DNA of 64,000 bases from Burkholderiaceae bacterium 16 (GCA_000955785.1 JYOD01000017.1:1-64000), one strand, 5' to 3'. Shown: positions 17,026 through 27,174, counted from the first letter of the stretch. The notes: generated by a model from the sequence alone, not told the origin. Numbers and translations: made by a program.

Positions 17026-20000
17026 GCGCGAGCGGCTGCTGCCGCCGGCGTTCGTGCTGACCCTTACCGCCATGGTAGGGATCGGCCTGGCGCTGATGTT
17101 TCCGCGCGAAACCTTGCGCGAACGCCTGCTGGGCGAAGGCCGCGCGGTCGATGGCCTGAGCATGGCCTACCTGGAAGCCTGGTCGCGCGCCGCGCCGGAA
17201 GAGACTGGTTTCATGGCGGTGCTTGCCGAGCAATATGCGCGTACCGGCCGCCTGGACGAGGCCGAAGCCATGCTGGCCCGGCTGGAGGCGCGCTACGCCG
17301 CCAGCCAGCAAGGGCCGGCGCGCGCGCGCACCGCCGCCGATGCCGAGCTACCCAACCAGATCCTGCGCACCCGTATCGAGATCACGCAGCAGCGCGCGTT
17401 CGCCGCGTTGCCGGACGCGCCGGAGCGCAAGCAGTACATCGAACGGCTCGCCGGGTTGCTCGACCAGGCATTGCCGATGCAATGGGGGCGTACCGACCTG
17501 GAAGAGCTCGCCACCACCGCTCGCTCGATCAATGCGCTCAAGCCGGCGCAGCATTTCTACCGCGCGCTGGCCAAGAGCGATCCCGCCCGCGCCGAGCTGT
17601 GGAGTGCGCAGGCCGCCTCGGCGGCGCTGGCCAGTGGCGACTACCGGCAAGCGGCCGACGCGCTGTTTGCCGCGCAGGCACGCGCCACCGATCCTGCCGA
17701 GCAACGCCGGCTCTTCCTGGCCGCGCTCAAGACGCTGCAGTCCGGCAACGATCTCGACAAGGGGCTGGCCCAGGCCGAGCAGCACGGCGGCAAGCTGCTG
17801 GATAACGCCGAAGTCTTGCGCTACCTGACCAAGCTGGCGCTGGCCGCCAACCGGCCCGAGCTGGCGGCGCGCTATGTACAGCGCTTGCTGCGCCTGCCGC
17901 CGAGCATGCAGCCCGTGCCGTTGGGCGCTTCGCTGCAACGCGCCGAAGCGCGCCGCGTGGCCGCTACCCAGCCATGGGTCGCGCAGGGCGTGATTTTCCT
18001 GGACGGTCCGCGTGGGCTGGCCTTGCGCCGCGCCATGGGCGGCGCCGCCATACCGCACCTGCGCCGCGTGGCGGACACCGCCGGCGCCGGCACGCCCGCC
18101 TCCGCGGTGCCGGGCCAGCCCAAGCCAGCCGCGGCGTCGCCACCTGCAGCCGCGCCCACCGGCGCCCCGCCAGCCGCCGAGCGCGCCTTCAATGCCGACG
18201 ACTACGAACTCGCATTCCAGGTATTTCTGGCCGCCGGCAAGCTCGACGACGCCCAGCGCGTCGCCGAGACCGCCGTGCGGCGCGTGCCCGGCGACGCGCG
18301 CTGGCGCGAACGCCTGGCCCAGGTCGCGGAATGGAATCGCCAGCCCTCGGTCGCGCTCAAGAGCTGGCTCGAATATGCCCAGGCCACCAACGACGAGACC
18401 GCCTGGAAGGCCGTACTGCGCCTGGCCCCCGGACTGAACGACGATCGCGCCTACCTGGCCGCGCTGCGCCATCGTGCCGGCAACGGCGATCTCGCCACCG
18501 TCGACCAGGTGGTCGCCGCCTATGAACGCCTGGGCGAGCCCGAGGAAGGCCTGACCTTCCTGCAACGCCTGAGCCACGGCCCGAACGCGCGCCAGATCAT
18601 GGAGCGCGAAGCGGCGCTGGCCGAGCGCGCCGGCAAGGATGACCGCGCCTTCGCGCTCTATACGGAACTGCAGGAGCGTTTCGGCCCGCGCCCGCAATAC
18701 GCGCTCAAGCAGGCCAACCTGCTTTATGTGCGCGGCAAACTGGCCGAAGCGCTGCAGGCCATGGTGCCGTCCATGCGCACCGCGCGCTCCACCGACATCG
18801 GGTACTGGCGCACCTTGACGGAACTGGCGCGCCTGAATCAGCGCGACGATCTGCTGGAGCAGGGCTACCGGCAGATGATGCTGGCCATGGCCGAGCCGCA
18901 CGACGATCACTGCCTTGCGATGCCCGCCGGCGGGGCGCGCAACGATTGCGTGTCCGAGCTGCGCGATACCGAGCAATCCGATGTCTCCAACCTGATCGCC
19001 TTCTACGACGGCACGCCGATCGACGCCGGGCGCATTGCCGAAGCTGGCTGGCGCAAGAGCGGGAATCCTGAGTTCCTTGAACTGGCGGTCCATTACTACA
19101 CCCGTGCGCACGCTTACGCGCATGTCGCCAGCCTGCTGCAGGGCATGTCGGCCGGGCAGCGGCAGCAGGCCGAGCAATCCAGCCGCTTCCTGGCGATGCG
19201 GGCCAGGTATCTGCAAGCCAGCGGCCACCGCGAGCAGGCCCTGGCCGATCTGCGCCTTGCCGCCAGCCGTCCGGATGCCAGTGGCGAGACGATGGCTGAG
19301 CTGATGTGGTCGCTGGTGGACCTGGGCACCGATACCGAAGTACGCGCGATGATGCTGCGGCTAAAGGGCGAGGCCGAGCGCAGCCCTGAACTCTGGGGCC
19401 CGTTCGCCGCCGGCAGCGTGCGCTTTCGCGACGGCCGCGCGACGCTGCACTACCTGGGCAAGATGGCCGATGGCAAGAGTGCCGATCCGCTCTGGCTGGG
19501 GCTGGCCGCGGACGCCTATGAATCCATCGGCCAGACCGATACCGCCTGGGGCATCCGGCGCCAGGCCTGGATCGGGCTGCGCACCGGCCAGGCAGTGGCC
19601 GGGCGCCGCGCCTCCGACCCGCGCGCCAATCCCGCGGCCGAGGAAGAGGAAGAAGACGCACAGGGCGGCCCCGCGCCTGCCGAGTTGCGGCGCCAGACCG
19701 TGGCGCTGGGTCAGATTTTTGCGTCGGGCGACGTCTCGCGGCGCCTGGTGATGGAGTTGCTGCGCGCGGACCGCAACGTCACGGCGGGCGGCAAGGCCGC
19801 CCAGCCAGCCTCGCGCCTCGGGGATATGCCCGGCCTGCCGCCGCTCCAGTTGCCGCCGGCGCTGGCACAGCGCGAGGCGCGCCAGCAGGCCGTTGTTTCC
19901 GCCGCGGCCAAGGAAGTGGCCCTCGCCTGGGCGCTATCGGGCGAATCCAATGAGCTGGCCCGGGCCTGGCTGGCCCGGCAGTATGCGCGCCAGATGCAGA

Positions 20001-21151
20001 GCCCGGCCTATGCCGAGGTCACCCTGGCGCTGGCCGACCACGACCTGGCCGCGCTAGATCGCGTGCTGGCGCGCCAGACCGGCCATATTCCGGTCACTAA
20101 CGGGATCGAAGCCAATGTCCGTCTCGACCGTCTCGGCATCGCGCAGACCCTGGCCTTCGAGAGCCAGGATGTGGCCCGCACCGACGACAGCCTGCAGGAG
20201 ACCCTGCAGGATGCGCTGCTGTTCAATGCGCAAGCCATCGAGCCGCGCGTGATCTACCAGCGCCAGGCCCCGCTGGCTTATTTCGACTTCGGCCTGGGCG
20301 GCGGCGTACGCCTTTGGGATGGCTACGATCTCAACTTGCGCGGCGCGTGGCGCACCCAGCGCAGCGTCGACGAGGCCCAGCTGGCCGGCGTGCCCGCGTC
20401 CGACCGCCGCGCCGAGCTGTCGCTCGGCTACCGGGACCAGCATCAGCGCTGGCGTCTGGGCGTGGGCCACCGCGACGGCCTGGACACGATGACGACCGCG
20501 CGTTTTTTTGGCGAATGGCGCCAGGACAGCCGGCTGAGCTTTACCACGCTGGCCGGCCTCAACCAGAGTGCCGACGAGTCCGCGGCGCTGCGCGTGGGCG
20601 GCGCCAAGGACGTGCTGGGGCTGGGGGCGACCTGGCGCCTGGGCCTGCGCGAGTTCGTCGGCGGCCGTGCCGAGTACAGCCGGTTCCACGGGCAGGACGG
20701 TACGTCCCTGGGCAATGGCATGGTGTACGACGTGGAGCTTGGCTATCGCATACGTACCGCCTATCCGAACTACACGGTGCGCCTGGTCGGCACCCACGGC
20801 AGCTACAACACGAGCGGCGGCACGCTCAGCAACAAGCTGGCATCGCTGGTGCCGGCCGGTGGCGAAGCCACGCCCGCGTTCTACATGCCCCAGAGCTTCA
20901 CGCAGGCCGGCGTAACGTTCGGTTTCGGTACCGAGCTGATCGACGACTACACACGCAAGTGGCGGCCGTTTGCCGAAGTCGGCCTGCTGCACGATACCCG
21001 TGCGGGGCAGAACTTCCGGGCGCAGCTTGGCGTGGCCGGCAGGGCTTTCGGCGACGATCACCTGTCCATGTACGTGCAGCACGAAACCGCCGCGCGCAAT
21101 GGCGGTACGCCATTGACCCAGGTTGGCATGCTGTACAAATGGCTTTTTTAA
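16988..21151 (+). CDS. pelB: PelB, TPR scaffold and outer-membrane porin
   Basis: PelB guides Pel through the periplasm by TPR repeats and exports it through a C-terminal beta-barrel. The 1387-residue protein starts with one inner-membrane segment (PPAFVLTLTAMVGIGLALMF), followed by many TPR-like helix pairs (for example YARTGRLDEAEAMLARLE). It ends in a region of alternating strands (YFDFGLGGGVRLWDGYDLN to QVGMLYKWLF, with a terminal Phe as in outer-membrane barrels). An Ala/Pro-rich linker occurs at about residues 360-395. It is longer than the P. aeruginosa protein (about 1,190). ATG 16988 is chosen as the first start before the membrane segment; its ribosome site is weak, and translational coupling to pelA is likely. 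Confidence 0.93.
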   Translation: MPSKASKSPAPPERERLLPPAFVLTLTAMVGIGLALMFPRETLRERLLGEGRAVDGLSMAYLEAWSRAAPEETGFMAVLAEQYARTGRLDEAEAMLARLEARYAASQQGPARARTAADAELPNQILRTRIEITQQRAFAALPDAPERKQYIERLAGLLDQALPMQWGRTDLEELATTARSINALKPAQHFYRALAKSDPARAELWSAQAASAALASGDYRQAADALFAAQARATDPAEQRRLFLAALKTLQSGNDLDKGLAQAEQHGGKLLDNAEVLRYLTKLALAANRPELAARYVQRLLRLPPSMQPVPLGASLQRAEARRVAATQPWVAQGVIFLDGPRGLALRRAMGGAAIPHLRRVADTAGAGTPASAVPGQPKPAAASPPAAAPTGAPPAAERAFNADDYELAFQVFLAAGKLDDAQRVAETAVRRVPGDARWRERLAQVAEWNRQPSVALKSWLEYAQATNDETAWKAVLRLAPGLNDDRAYLAALRHRAGNGDLATVDQVVAAYERLGEPEEGLTFLQRLSHGPNARQIMEREAALAERAGKDDRAFALYTELQERFGPRPQYALKQANLLYVRGKLAEALQAMVPSMRTARSTDIGYWRTLTELARLNQRDDLLEQGYRQMMLAMAEPHDDHCLAMPAGGARNDCVSELRDTEQSDVSNLIAFYDGTPIDAGRIAEAGWRKSGNPEFLELAVHYYTRAHAYAHVASLLQGMSAGQRQQAEQSSRFLAMRARYLQASGHREQALADLRLAASRPDASGETMAELMWSLVDLGTDTEVRAMMLRLKGEAERSPELWGPFAAGSVRFRDGRATLHYLGKMADGKSADPLWLGLAADAYESIGQTDTAWGIRRQAWIGLRTGQAVAGRRASDPRANPAAEEEEEDAQGGPAPAELRRQTVALGQIFASGDVSRRLVMELLRADRNVTAGGKAAQPASRLGDMPGLPPLQLPPALAQREARQQAVVSAAAKEVALAWALSGESNELARAWLARQYARQMQSPAYAEVTLALADHDLAALDRVLARQTGHIPVTNGIEANVRLDRLGIAQTLAFESQDVARTDDSLQETLQDALLFNAQAIEPRVIYQRQAPLAYFDFGLGGGVRLWDGYDLNLRGAWRTQRSVDEAQLAGVPASDRRAELSLGYRDQHQRWRLGVGHRDGLDTMTTARFFGEWRQDSRLSFTTLAGLNQSADESAALRVGGAKDVLGLGATWRLGLREFVGGRAEYSRFHGQDGTSLGNGMVYDVELGYRIRTAYPNYTVRLVGTHGSYNTSGGTLSNKLASLVPAGGEATPAFYMPQSFTQAGVTFGFGTELIDDYTRKWRPFAEVGLLHDTRAGQNFRAQLGVAGRAFGDDHLSMYVQHETAARNGGTPLTQVGMLYKWLF

Positions 21152-21208
21152 TCCGGGCAGGCACACGCGTGCCGGTTCACTGTACGCAATCGAGAAGGGG
21201 AGTGAGTC

Positions 21209-21766
21209 ATGGAAAAAACTAGCACGAAGCAGAACCGCGCAGCACGTCTGCTGGGCTGGTGCGGTGCGCTGGGCGCGGCCCTTTGGCTGGCCGGATGCGC
21301 GGTGACCGACGTGGGCCGCGCCCCCGCGCTGCCTGCCGGCGAATCGCTGGCGGTCTTGCCGATCGTCAACTACACCGAGACGCCGCAAGCGGGCCTGCGC
21401 GCCGAGGCGATTGCCGAGAGCTTGCTGAAAACCGGCGGCATTGCCAACGTCAAGCGCTATCCGGCCAACCTGAACCCGGAAACGCTGTTCGAGCCGGCCG
21501 AGCGGGAATCGGTGGGCAAGGCGCTGGAATGGGCGCGTACCCAGAAGATGCGCTACGCCCTCACCGGCGCGGTGCAGGAATGGCGCTACAAGGTCGGCGT
21601 GGACGGCGAGCCGGCAGTGGGCATTTCCCTGCAGCTGCTCGACGTGAGCACCGGCGAGGTGGTGTGGACCGCTACCGGCAGCGACAGTGGCTGGAGCCGC
21701 GAATCGCTGTCCGGTACCGCGCAGAAGCTGCTGCGCCGCCTGCTGGCGCCGCTGCGCCAGGGTTGA
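21209..21766 (+). CDS. pelC: PelC, outer-membrane lipoprotein
   Basis: PelC forms a periplasmic ring at the outer membrane that funnels Pel to the PelB barrel. The protein is 185 residues with a lipoprotein signal ending LAGC (lipidated Cys30). The mature domain matches PelC: LAVLPIVNYTETPQAGLRAE, YALTGAVQEWRYK and the C-terminal SGTAQKLLRRLL. GGGGAG lies just upstream of the ATG. It is 57 bp after pelB and 19 bp before pelD. Confidence 0.95.
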   Translation: MEKTSTKQNRAARLLGWCGALGAALWLAGCAVTDVGRAPALPAGESLAVLPIVNYTETPQAGLRAEAIAESLLKTGGIANVKRYPANLNPETLFEPAERESVGKALEWARTQKMRYALTGAVQEWRYKVGVDGEPAVGISLQLLDVSTGEVVWTATGSDSGWSRESLSGTAQKLLRRLLAPLRQG

Positions 21767-21785
21767 GTCGCGGGAGAGCGTGATC

Positions 21786-23225
21786 GTGGCCAATACAGCC
21801 GACAAGATACGGGAAGGACAAGGCATAGGCGCGGGCGGCCGCTATTTGCGGTTGCTCGCGCCCGCCACGAGCGGACCGGTCTCTGCGGTCGAGCTGGCGG
21901 TGACGATGGCCCTGGCGATGGGACTGGGATACTCGGTCCTGCCCGACAACCCCCTGCTGCTCGGGCTGGGTTTCCCCTGGGCATGGCTGCTGCCGATCAT
22001 ACTGGCGCTGCGCTATGGCACGCTGATTGGCGTGGGTAGCGTGCTGATGATGCTGGGTGGCTGGTTCTTTTTTCACCGGATCGGAGCGCAGCCGGGGGAA
22101 TTCCCGCGCCTGTTTTTCCTGGGAGGGCTGCTGACGGTGCTGGTGGCCGGGCAGTTCGGCGATGTGTGGGGCACGCGGCTCGCGCGCGCGCGCGCTGTCA
22201 ATCGCTACCTGGAAGAGCGCCTTGCCGCGCTGACCAAGAACCACTACCTGCTGCGCGTATCCCACGCGCGGCTGGAGAACGACCTGCTGGCCAAGCCCAC
22301 CACGCTGCGCGATACGCTGTCGCAAATGCGTGCCGTGACGCTGGAAGATGCCGCGTCCGGCAGTGCGCTGGTTGGCGCGCGCCCCATGCTGCAAGTGGTA
22401 GCGCAGGCCTGCCAGGTGGAAGCGGCCGCGCTGTACGCGGTCGATGGCGACAAGGTGGCGGACGATGCCTCGGCGCAAGTCGGCCCGGCATTCGGGTTCG
22501 ACGCCAACGATGCGCTGGTGCGCCATTGCCTGGAGACGCGTCAGCTGGCGCACCTGCAGGCCGGCGGGCTGTCGCGCCAGTCGCCGGATCATCCGCAGAC
22601 CCGCTATGTGGCGGTGGCACCGGTGCTGTCCGGGGCCGACAAGCTGGTCGGCCTGCTGGTGGTAGAGCGCATGCCGTTCCTGTCGCTCAGCTACGAGAAC
22701 CTGCAACTTCTGATGGTGCTGATGGGCTACTACGCCGATGGCGTCGAGCATGCCGCGTCCACCCGAGCCATCGAGGCGGCCGTGCCAGGCTGCCCGTACG
22801 ACTTCGCACTGGACTACGCCCGCTTGTCCCGGCTGCGCCGCGACAGCGGCATCGAAAGCACGATCGTTGCGCTGGTGTTCGACCTGGACGAATCCCGCGA
22901 TGCGCTGTTCGAGCAGGTCATCCGCAGCCGCCGCGCGCTCGACGTGGCATGGCCCCTTACCAGTGTGCATCAGCGCGCGCTGCTGACCCTGATGCCACTG
23001 TCCGGCAACGAGGCGGCCTCGGCCTACCTGGTGCGGATCGAGGACATGTTGCGAGCCCAGTTCGGCACGGATTTCGAAGCCGCGCGCATCGGCGTGCATA
23101 TGCTGGCCGTGCCAGCCAGCGCACCGGTGGAGCCGCTGATCCGGCTGCTGCACCGTTGTCATGTGGATGTACAACCGGCGCCGGTACCGGTGCCCGTGGC
23201 ACTAGGCGAGGCTGCCCGTGGGTAA
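21786..23225 (+). CDS. pelD: PelD, c-di-GMP receptor of the Pel complex
   Basis: PelD is the inner-membrane c-di-GMP receptor that switches Pel synthesis on. The 479-residue protein has about four membrane segments (VELAVTMALAMGLGYSVL to LFFLGGLLTVLVAG), a helix, a GAF domain and a degenerate GGDEF domain without an active site. The RxxD ligand-binding motif is present as Arg383-Ala-Leu-Asp386, and an Arg 31 residues later (417) is near where the third P. aeruginosa contact (Arg402, 32 after Asp370) would fall, so c-di-GMP binding is expected. GTG 21786 is chosen because GGGAG sits 9 nt upstream; GTG 21780 is an alternative. It overlaps pelE by 8 bp. Confidence 0.93.
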   Translation: MANTADKIREGQGIGAGGRYLRLLAPATSGPVSAVELAVTMALAMGLGYSVLPDNPLLLGLGFPWAWLLPIILALRYGTLIGVGSVLMMLGGWFFFHRIGAQPGEFPRLFFLGGLLTVLVAGQFGDVWGTRLARARAVNRYLEERLAALTKNHYLLRVSHARLENDLLAKPTTLRDTLSQMRAVTLEDAASGSALVGARPMLQVVAQACQVEAAALYAVDGDKVADDASAQVGPAFGFDANDALVRHCLETRQLAHLQAGGLSRQSPDHPQTRYVAVAPVLSGADKLVGLLVVERMPFLSLSYENLQLLMVLMGYYADGVEHAASTRAIEAAVPGCPYDFALDYARLSRLRRDSGIESTIVALVFDLDESRDALFEQVIRSRRALDVAWPLTSVHQRALLTLMPLSGNEAASAYLVRIEDMLRAQFGTDFEAARIGVHMLAVPASAPVEPLIRLLHRCHVDVQPAPVPVPVALGEAARG

Positions 23226-24204
23226 GCTCGGCGTCGGCGGCCTCACCGCACAGATCGCAGCCCTGGCGCTGCTGGCGCGCGCCGGTACCAGCACGCCGTT
23301 GCTGCTGGCTTTCCTGCTGTCGCAGGGGATTGCCGCCGCGATGATCGCGATGGTGCTGTGGCGCCTGCTGCCTCGGCGCTTCCGCGTGCCGTTCGCGTGG
23401 AGCTACGGCTATCTGTTCGCGTTCTGCTTCCTGGTGCCGATGGCGGGTGCCATTGTCTGCCTCGGCAGCTTGCTGATCGCGCGCCTGTTCCCGGGCCCGC
23501 GCCAGACGGCCGGCATTGGCCTGGTCGGACTGCCGGTGTTCGTCACTCACCTGATCTCGCGCGTGACCCATGGCGGAGGCGCCCGCTTGCGCGCGCAGCT
23601 TGGCAATACGCGCGCGCCGCTGCCCGAGCGCATGACCGCGCTGGTGGCCATGCAATCGATGCCGGCGCGCACATCCAGCCCGGTGTTGCGCGAACTGCTG
23701 GCCGATAGCGCCGACGACGTGCGCCTGCTGGCCTACGGCATGCTGGACGGCGCCGAGAAGCAACTGACCCAGCAGATCATGGCCGAGCTGCCGCGTCTTG
23801 AAGAGGCCCTCGACGCGAGCGAGCGCGGCGAGATCAACAAGCGCCTGGCCGACCTGCACTGGGAGCTGATCTACCAGAACCTGGTGCAAGGCGACGTCTA
23901 CCGCTACACCGCGGACCAGGTCGAGCGCTACGCCCGCGCCGCGCTGGAGGTGGACCCCGAACAGGCCGGGCTGTGGTACATGCGTGGCCGCCTGGCCCTG
24001 AACCGCCACGAGCCCGCGCAAGCGCGCGAGTGGCTGGAGCGGGCCGAGGCGCTGGGTTTTGCGCGAGAGCGCACGCTGCCGCTGCTGGCCGAAGCCGCCT
24101 ACCTGGAGCGCGACTACGCCGCCGTGCGCACCATCCTGCTGTCGTTCGACAGCCCATCGCCGTTGCCACTGGTACGGCCCCTGCTGCGTTACTGGCAATC
24201 ATGA
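23218..24204 (+). CDS. pelE: PelE, inner-membrane TPR protein
   Basis: PelE is part of the cytoplasmic-membrane synthase complex with PelD, PelF and PelG. The 328-residue protein has two or three N-terminal membrane segments (LLLAFLLSQGIAAAMIAMVL, YLFAFCFLVPMAGAIVCLG), a cytoplasmic helical region, and two TPR-like helix pairs at the end (YARAALEVDPEQAGLWYMRG). It starts at GTG 23218 inside the end of pelD, and its TGA overlaps the pelF ATG (ATGA), so translation is coupled on both sides. Confidence 0.92.
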   Translation: MGKLGVGGLTAQIAALALLARAGTSTPLLLAFLLSQGIAAAMIAMVLWRLLPRRFRVPFAWSYGYLFAFCFLVPMAGAIVCLGSLLIARLFPGPRQTAGIGLVGLPVFVTHLISRVTHGGGARLRAQLGNTRAPLPERMTALVAMQSMPARTSSPVLRELLADSADDVRLLAYGMLDGAEKQLTQQIMAELPRLEEALDASERGEINKRLADLHWELIYQNLVQGDVYRYTADQVERYARAALEVDPEQAGLWYMRGRLALNRHEPAQAREWLERAEALGFARERTLPLLAEAAYLERDYAAVRTILLSFDSPSPLPLVRPLLRYWQS

Positions 24205-25802
24205 GCAATAGCCCTTCGCCCCGCGCCGACTCGGCCGATGTGGCCCTGCTGCTTGAGGGCACCTTTCCGTATGTGAGCGGCGGGGTGTCGAGCTGGGTCA
24301 ACCAGATGATCCGGGCGTTCCCGGAAATCCGCTTCGCCATCGTCTTTATCGGCAGCCGCCGCGAAGACTACGGCGATATGGTCTATGCGCTGCCGGACAA
24401 TGTCGTGCACCTGGAGACCCATTTCCTCTACGACTTCGCGCCGCCGCCGCTGGTGCACGGCAGCGACGGCGATCCGGATACCTTCGCCGCCTCGGCGCAA
24501 CTGCACGAGGTGCTGCGCCAGCCCGGCCGCGAGCAGGAGGCCGGCGAACTGATCCGCGAGCTGATGCCCGAGCTCAATGACGGCGGCAACCTGTCGGAAG
24601 ATGCATTCCTGTACAGCCGCAATGCCTGGCGCACCATCACCGAGCAATATCGCCAGTACTGCACCGATCCGTCCTTCACCGATTACTTCTGGACCGTGCG
24701 CATCATGCACAAGCCCTTGTGGCAGCTGGCGCGCATTGCCGAGGGGCTGATCCCGGCCAGGGTCTACCACACGGTTTCCACCGGCTATGCCGGCTTCCTC
24801 GGCGCCATGCTGCACTACCGCACGGGCCGGCCCTTGCTGGTGTCCGAGCACGGCATCTACACCAAGGAACGCAAGATCGACCTGTTCCAGAGCCAGTGGA
24901 TCCGCGACAACCGCAACGTGTTCGAGCGCGACATCTCGCAGATCAGCTATTTCCGCGAGTTGTGGGTGCGCTTCTTCGAAACGCTGGGCCGCGTGTGCTA
25001 CGACGCCGGCGACACCATCGTCGCGCTCTACGAGGGCAACCGCCAGCGCCAGGTGACCGACGGCGCCAGGGCCGAGCGCACCCGCAATATTCCCAATGGC
25101 ATCAACCTGCCGCGGCTGTCCGCGCTGCGCACCCGGCGCGCGTCCGGCGTGCCGCCCGTGCTGTGCCTGATCGGGCGGGTCGTGCCGATCAAGGACATCA
25201 AGACCTTTATCCGCGCCATGCTGACCGTGGTGCGGCAATTCCCGGATGCCGAGGGCTGGATCGCAGGACCCGAGGACGAGGATCCCGAATACGCGCGGGA
25301 ATGCCGTAGCCTCGCCGAGAGCCTGGGCCTCGCCGGGAAGGTCAGGTTCCTGGGTTTCCAGCGCATCGACGACCTGCTGCCCAAGGTGGGCGTGCTGGTA
25401 CTCAGCTCCATCAGCGAGGCCTTGCCGTTGGTGGTGCTGGAAGGCTTCGCCGCTGGCGTGCCGTGCGTGACCACCGACGTGGGCTCGTGCCGGCAACTGA
25501 TCTTCGGCCTGCCCGGCGAGGATGCCGCGCTGGGCGCCGCCGGCGACGTGGTGCGCATCGCCGACCCGGCCGCGCTGGCCGAGAAGGCGATCGGCCTGCT
25601 AGGTTCCCCGCGCGCCTGGCATGCCGCGCAGCAAGCCGGCATCCAGCGCGTGGAGCGGTACTACACGCAGGAGATGATGGTGGGCAGCTACCGCGAACTG
25701 TACACGCGCCTGATGGCGCGGCCACGGGTGGCATCCTCTTCGGGCGCATCGCCCGCCAGGGCGGCCCAGGCCGCGGGCTGCCCCATGAAGGGAGGGCGCT
25801 GA
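24201..25802 (+). CDS. pelF: PelF, Pel glycosyltransferase (GT4)
   Basis: PelF is the cytosolic glycosyltransferase that polymerises Pel from UDP-sugar. The protein is 533 residues with the PelF start ADVALLLEGTFPYVSGGVSS, a central LVSEHGIYTKERKIDL stretch and a GT-B C-terminal domain: CLIGRVVPIKDIKTF (nucleotide-phosphate-binding Lys) and the EX7E motif of GT4 enzymes, Glu406 to Glu414 in SEALPLVVLEGFAAG. There is no signal or membrane segment. It starts in the ATGA overlap with pelE and ends one base before the pelG ATG. Confidence 0.96.
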   Translation: MSNSPSPRADSADVALLLEGTFPYVSGGVSSWVNQMIRAFPEIRFAIVFIGSRREDYGDMVYALPDNVVHLETHFLYDFAPPPLVHGSDGDPDTFAASAQLHEVLRQPGREQEAGELIRELMPELNDGGNLSEDAFLYSRNAWRTITEQYRQYCTDPSFTDYFWTVRIMHKPLWQLARIAEGLIPARVYHTVSTGYAGFLGAMLHYRTGRPLLVSEHGIYTKERKIDLFQSQWIRDNRNVFERDISQISYFRELWVRFFETLGRVCYDAGDTIVALYEGNRQRQVTDGARAERTRNIPNGINLPRLSALRTRRASGVPPVLCLIGRVVPIKDIKTFIRAMLTVVRQFPDAEGWIAGPEDEDPEYARECRSLAESLGLAGKVRFLGFQRIDDLLPKVGVLVLSSISEALPLVVLEGFAAGVPCVTTDVGSCRQLIFGLPGEDAALGAAGDVVRIADPAALAEKAIGLLGSPRAWHAAQQAGIQRVERYYTQEMMVGSYRELYTRLMARPRVASSSGASPARAAQAAGCPMKGGR

Positions 25803-25803
25803 A

Positions 25804-27174
25804 ATGGCGGGGATTGGTTTCGAACTACGCAAGATGCTGCGGCGGGACAGCCTGTCGGGCATGCTCGGCGCGTACGCCTATGCCGGCATCATCAGCTCCG
25901 GGCCGTGGGTCTTGTCGATCGTCGGCATCCTGCTGATCGGCCTGCTGAGCCTGCCTTTCGTGGTGCCGGGCAGCCTGGTGACACAGTTCCAGGTGTCGGT
26001 GACCTACCTGATCGCGGTCAGCCTGATCCTGACCGGGCCGATGCAGCTCTCGTTTACCCGCTTCACGTCGGACCGTCTGTTCGAGAAGCGCGATGGCCTG
26101 GTGCTGTCGAACTACCACGCGGTGGCCCTGCTGGTCACGGTGCTGGCGGGCGCGGCCGGCATCGGCTGCGCGCTCTTCGCCTTCCAGGGCCAGTCGGTGC
26201 TCTACCGGCTGCTGATGACCGCGGGCTTCGTGGTCATGAGCAATATCTGGATCGCGGTGATCTTCCTGACGGGCATGAAGCAGTACAAGGCCATTGTCTG
26301 GACCTTCCTGCTGGGCTATACGCTGACGGTGGTGGCGGCGCTGGCATTGCGCGGCTATGGCCTTGAAGGCCTGCTCCTGGGTTTCGTGGCCGGGCAGCTG
26401 AGCTTGCTGACGGCGATGGTGGTGCTGATCTACCGCAACTACACCAGCCAGCGCTTCATGTCGTTCGAGGTGTTCCAGCGGCGCTATGCCTACCCGAGCC
26501 TGATGGCAATCGGGCTGCTGTACAACCTTGGCATCTGGCTCGACAAGTTTATGTTCTGGTATTCGCCGTCCACCGGACAGCAAGTGATCGGACCGTTGCA
26601 CGCATCGATCATCTACGACATCCCGGTGTTTCTGGCCTACCTGGCGATCATCCCCGGCATGGCGGTGTTCTTGGTGCGCATCGAGACGGACTTCGTCGAG
26701 TACTACGACGCCTTCTACAACGCCGTGCGCGGCGGCAGCTCGCTTGAGCATATCGAGGATATGCGCAACACCATGGTGCAGACGATCCGCCTGGGGCTGT
26801 ACGAGATCGTCAAGGTGCAGGCCATCGCGGCGCTGTTGCTGTTCGTGGTGGGCAGCTGGGTGCTGGGGGCGCTGGGCATCTCGGAGCTTTACCTGCCGCT
26901 GCTGTATGTGGACGTGATCGGCGCCAGCCTGCAGGTGGTGTTGCTCGGCGTGCTCAATATCTACTTCTACCTTGACCGCCGGCGCGAAGTGCTGCTGCTC
27001 ACCGGGCTGTTTGTGATCCTCAACCTGGCGCTCACCGCGGTGACGCTGCAACTCGGCCCGGCCTGGTACGGCTACGGTTTCGCGATCTCGCTGCTGGTCG
27101 TGGTGGCGCTGGCCGTCTACATGCTCGACCGCAAGCTCGATCGCCTCGAGTACGAAACCTACATGCTGCAATAA
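25804..27174 (+). CDS. pelG: PelG, Pel polymer transporter of the inner membrane
   Basis: PelG is a Wzx-like (MOP superfamily) protein with 12 membrane segments that, with PelD and PelE, moves the growing polymer across the inner membrane. The 456-residue protein begins with the invariant GIGFELRKML block followed by hydrophobic helices throughout (YAGIISSGPWVLSIVGILLIG). It contains conserved RFTSDRLFEKR after helix 2 and FWYSPSTGQQVIGPLH in the middle. It is the last pel gene and is followed by a 257-bp gap before the regulator gene. Confidence 0.96.
   Translation: MAGIGFELRKMLRRDSLSGMLGAYAYAGIISSGPWVLSIVGILLIGLLSLPFVVPGSLVTQFQVSVTYLIAVSLILTGPMQLSFTRFTSDRLFEKRDGLVLSNYHAVALLVTVLAGAAGIGCALFAFQGQSVLYRLLMTAGFVVMSNIWIAVIFLTGMKQYKAIVWTFLLGYTLTVVAALALRGYGLEGLLLGFVAGQLSLLTAMVVLIYRNYTSQRFMSFEVFQRRYAYPSLMAIGLLYNLGIWLDKFMFWYSPSTGQQVIGPLHASIIYDIPVFLAYLAIIPGMAVFLVRIETDFVEYYDAFYNAVRGGSSLEHIEDMRNTMVQTIRLGLYEIVKVQAIAALLLFVVGSWVLGALGISELYLPLLYVDVIGASLQVVLLGVLNIYFYLDRRREVLLLTGLFVILNLALTAVTLQLGPAWYGYGFAISLLVVVALAVYMLDRKLDRLEYETYMLQ

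Noticed and set aside
14188..17163. A 991-codon open frame on the minus strand opposite pelA
   Set aside because: It is the antisense of a confidently identified gene; its translation is His/Arg/Gln-rich with no domain, as expected from high-GC third positions.
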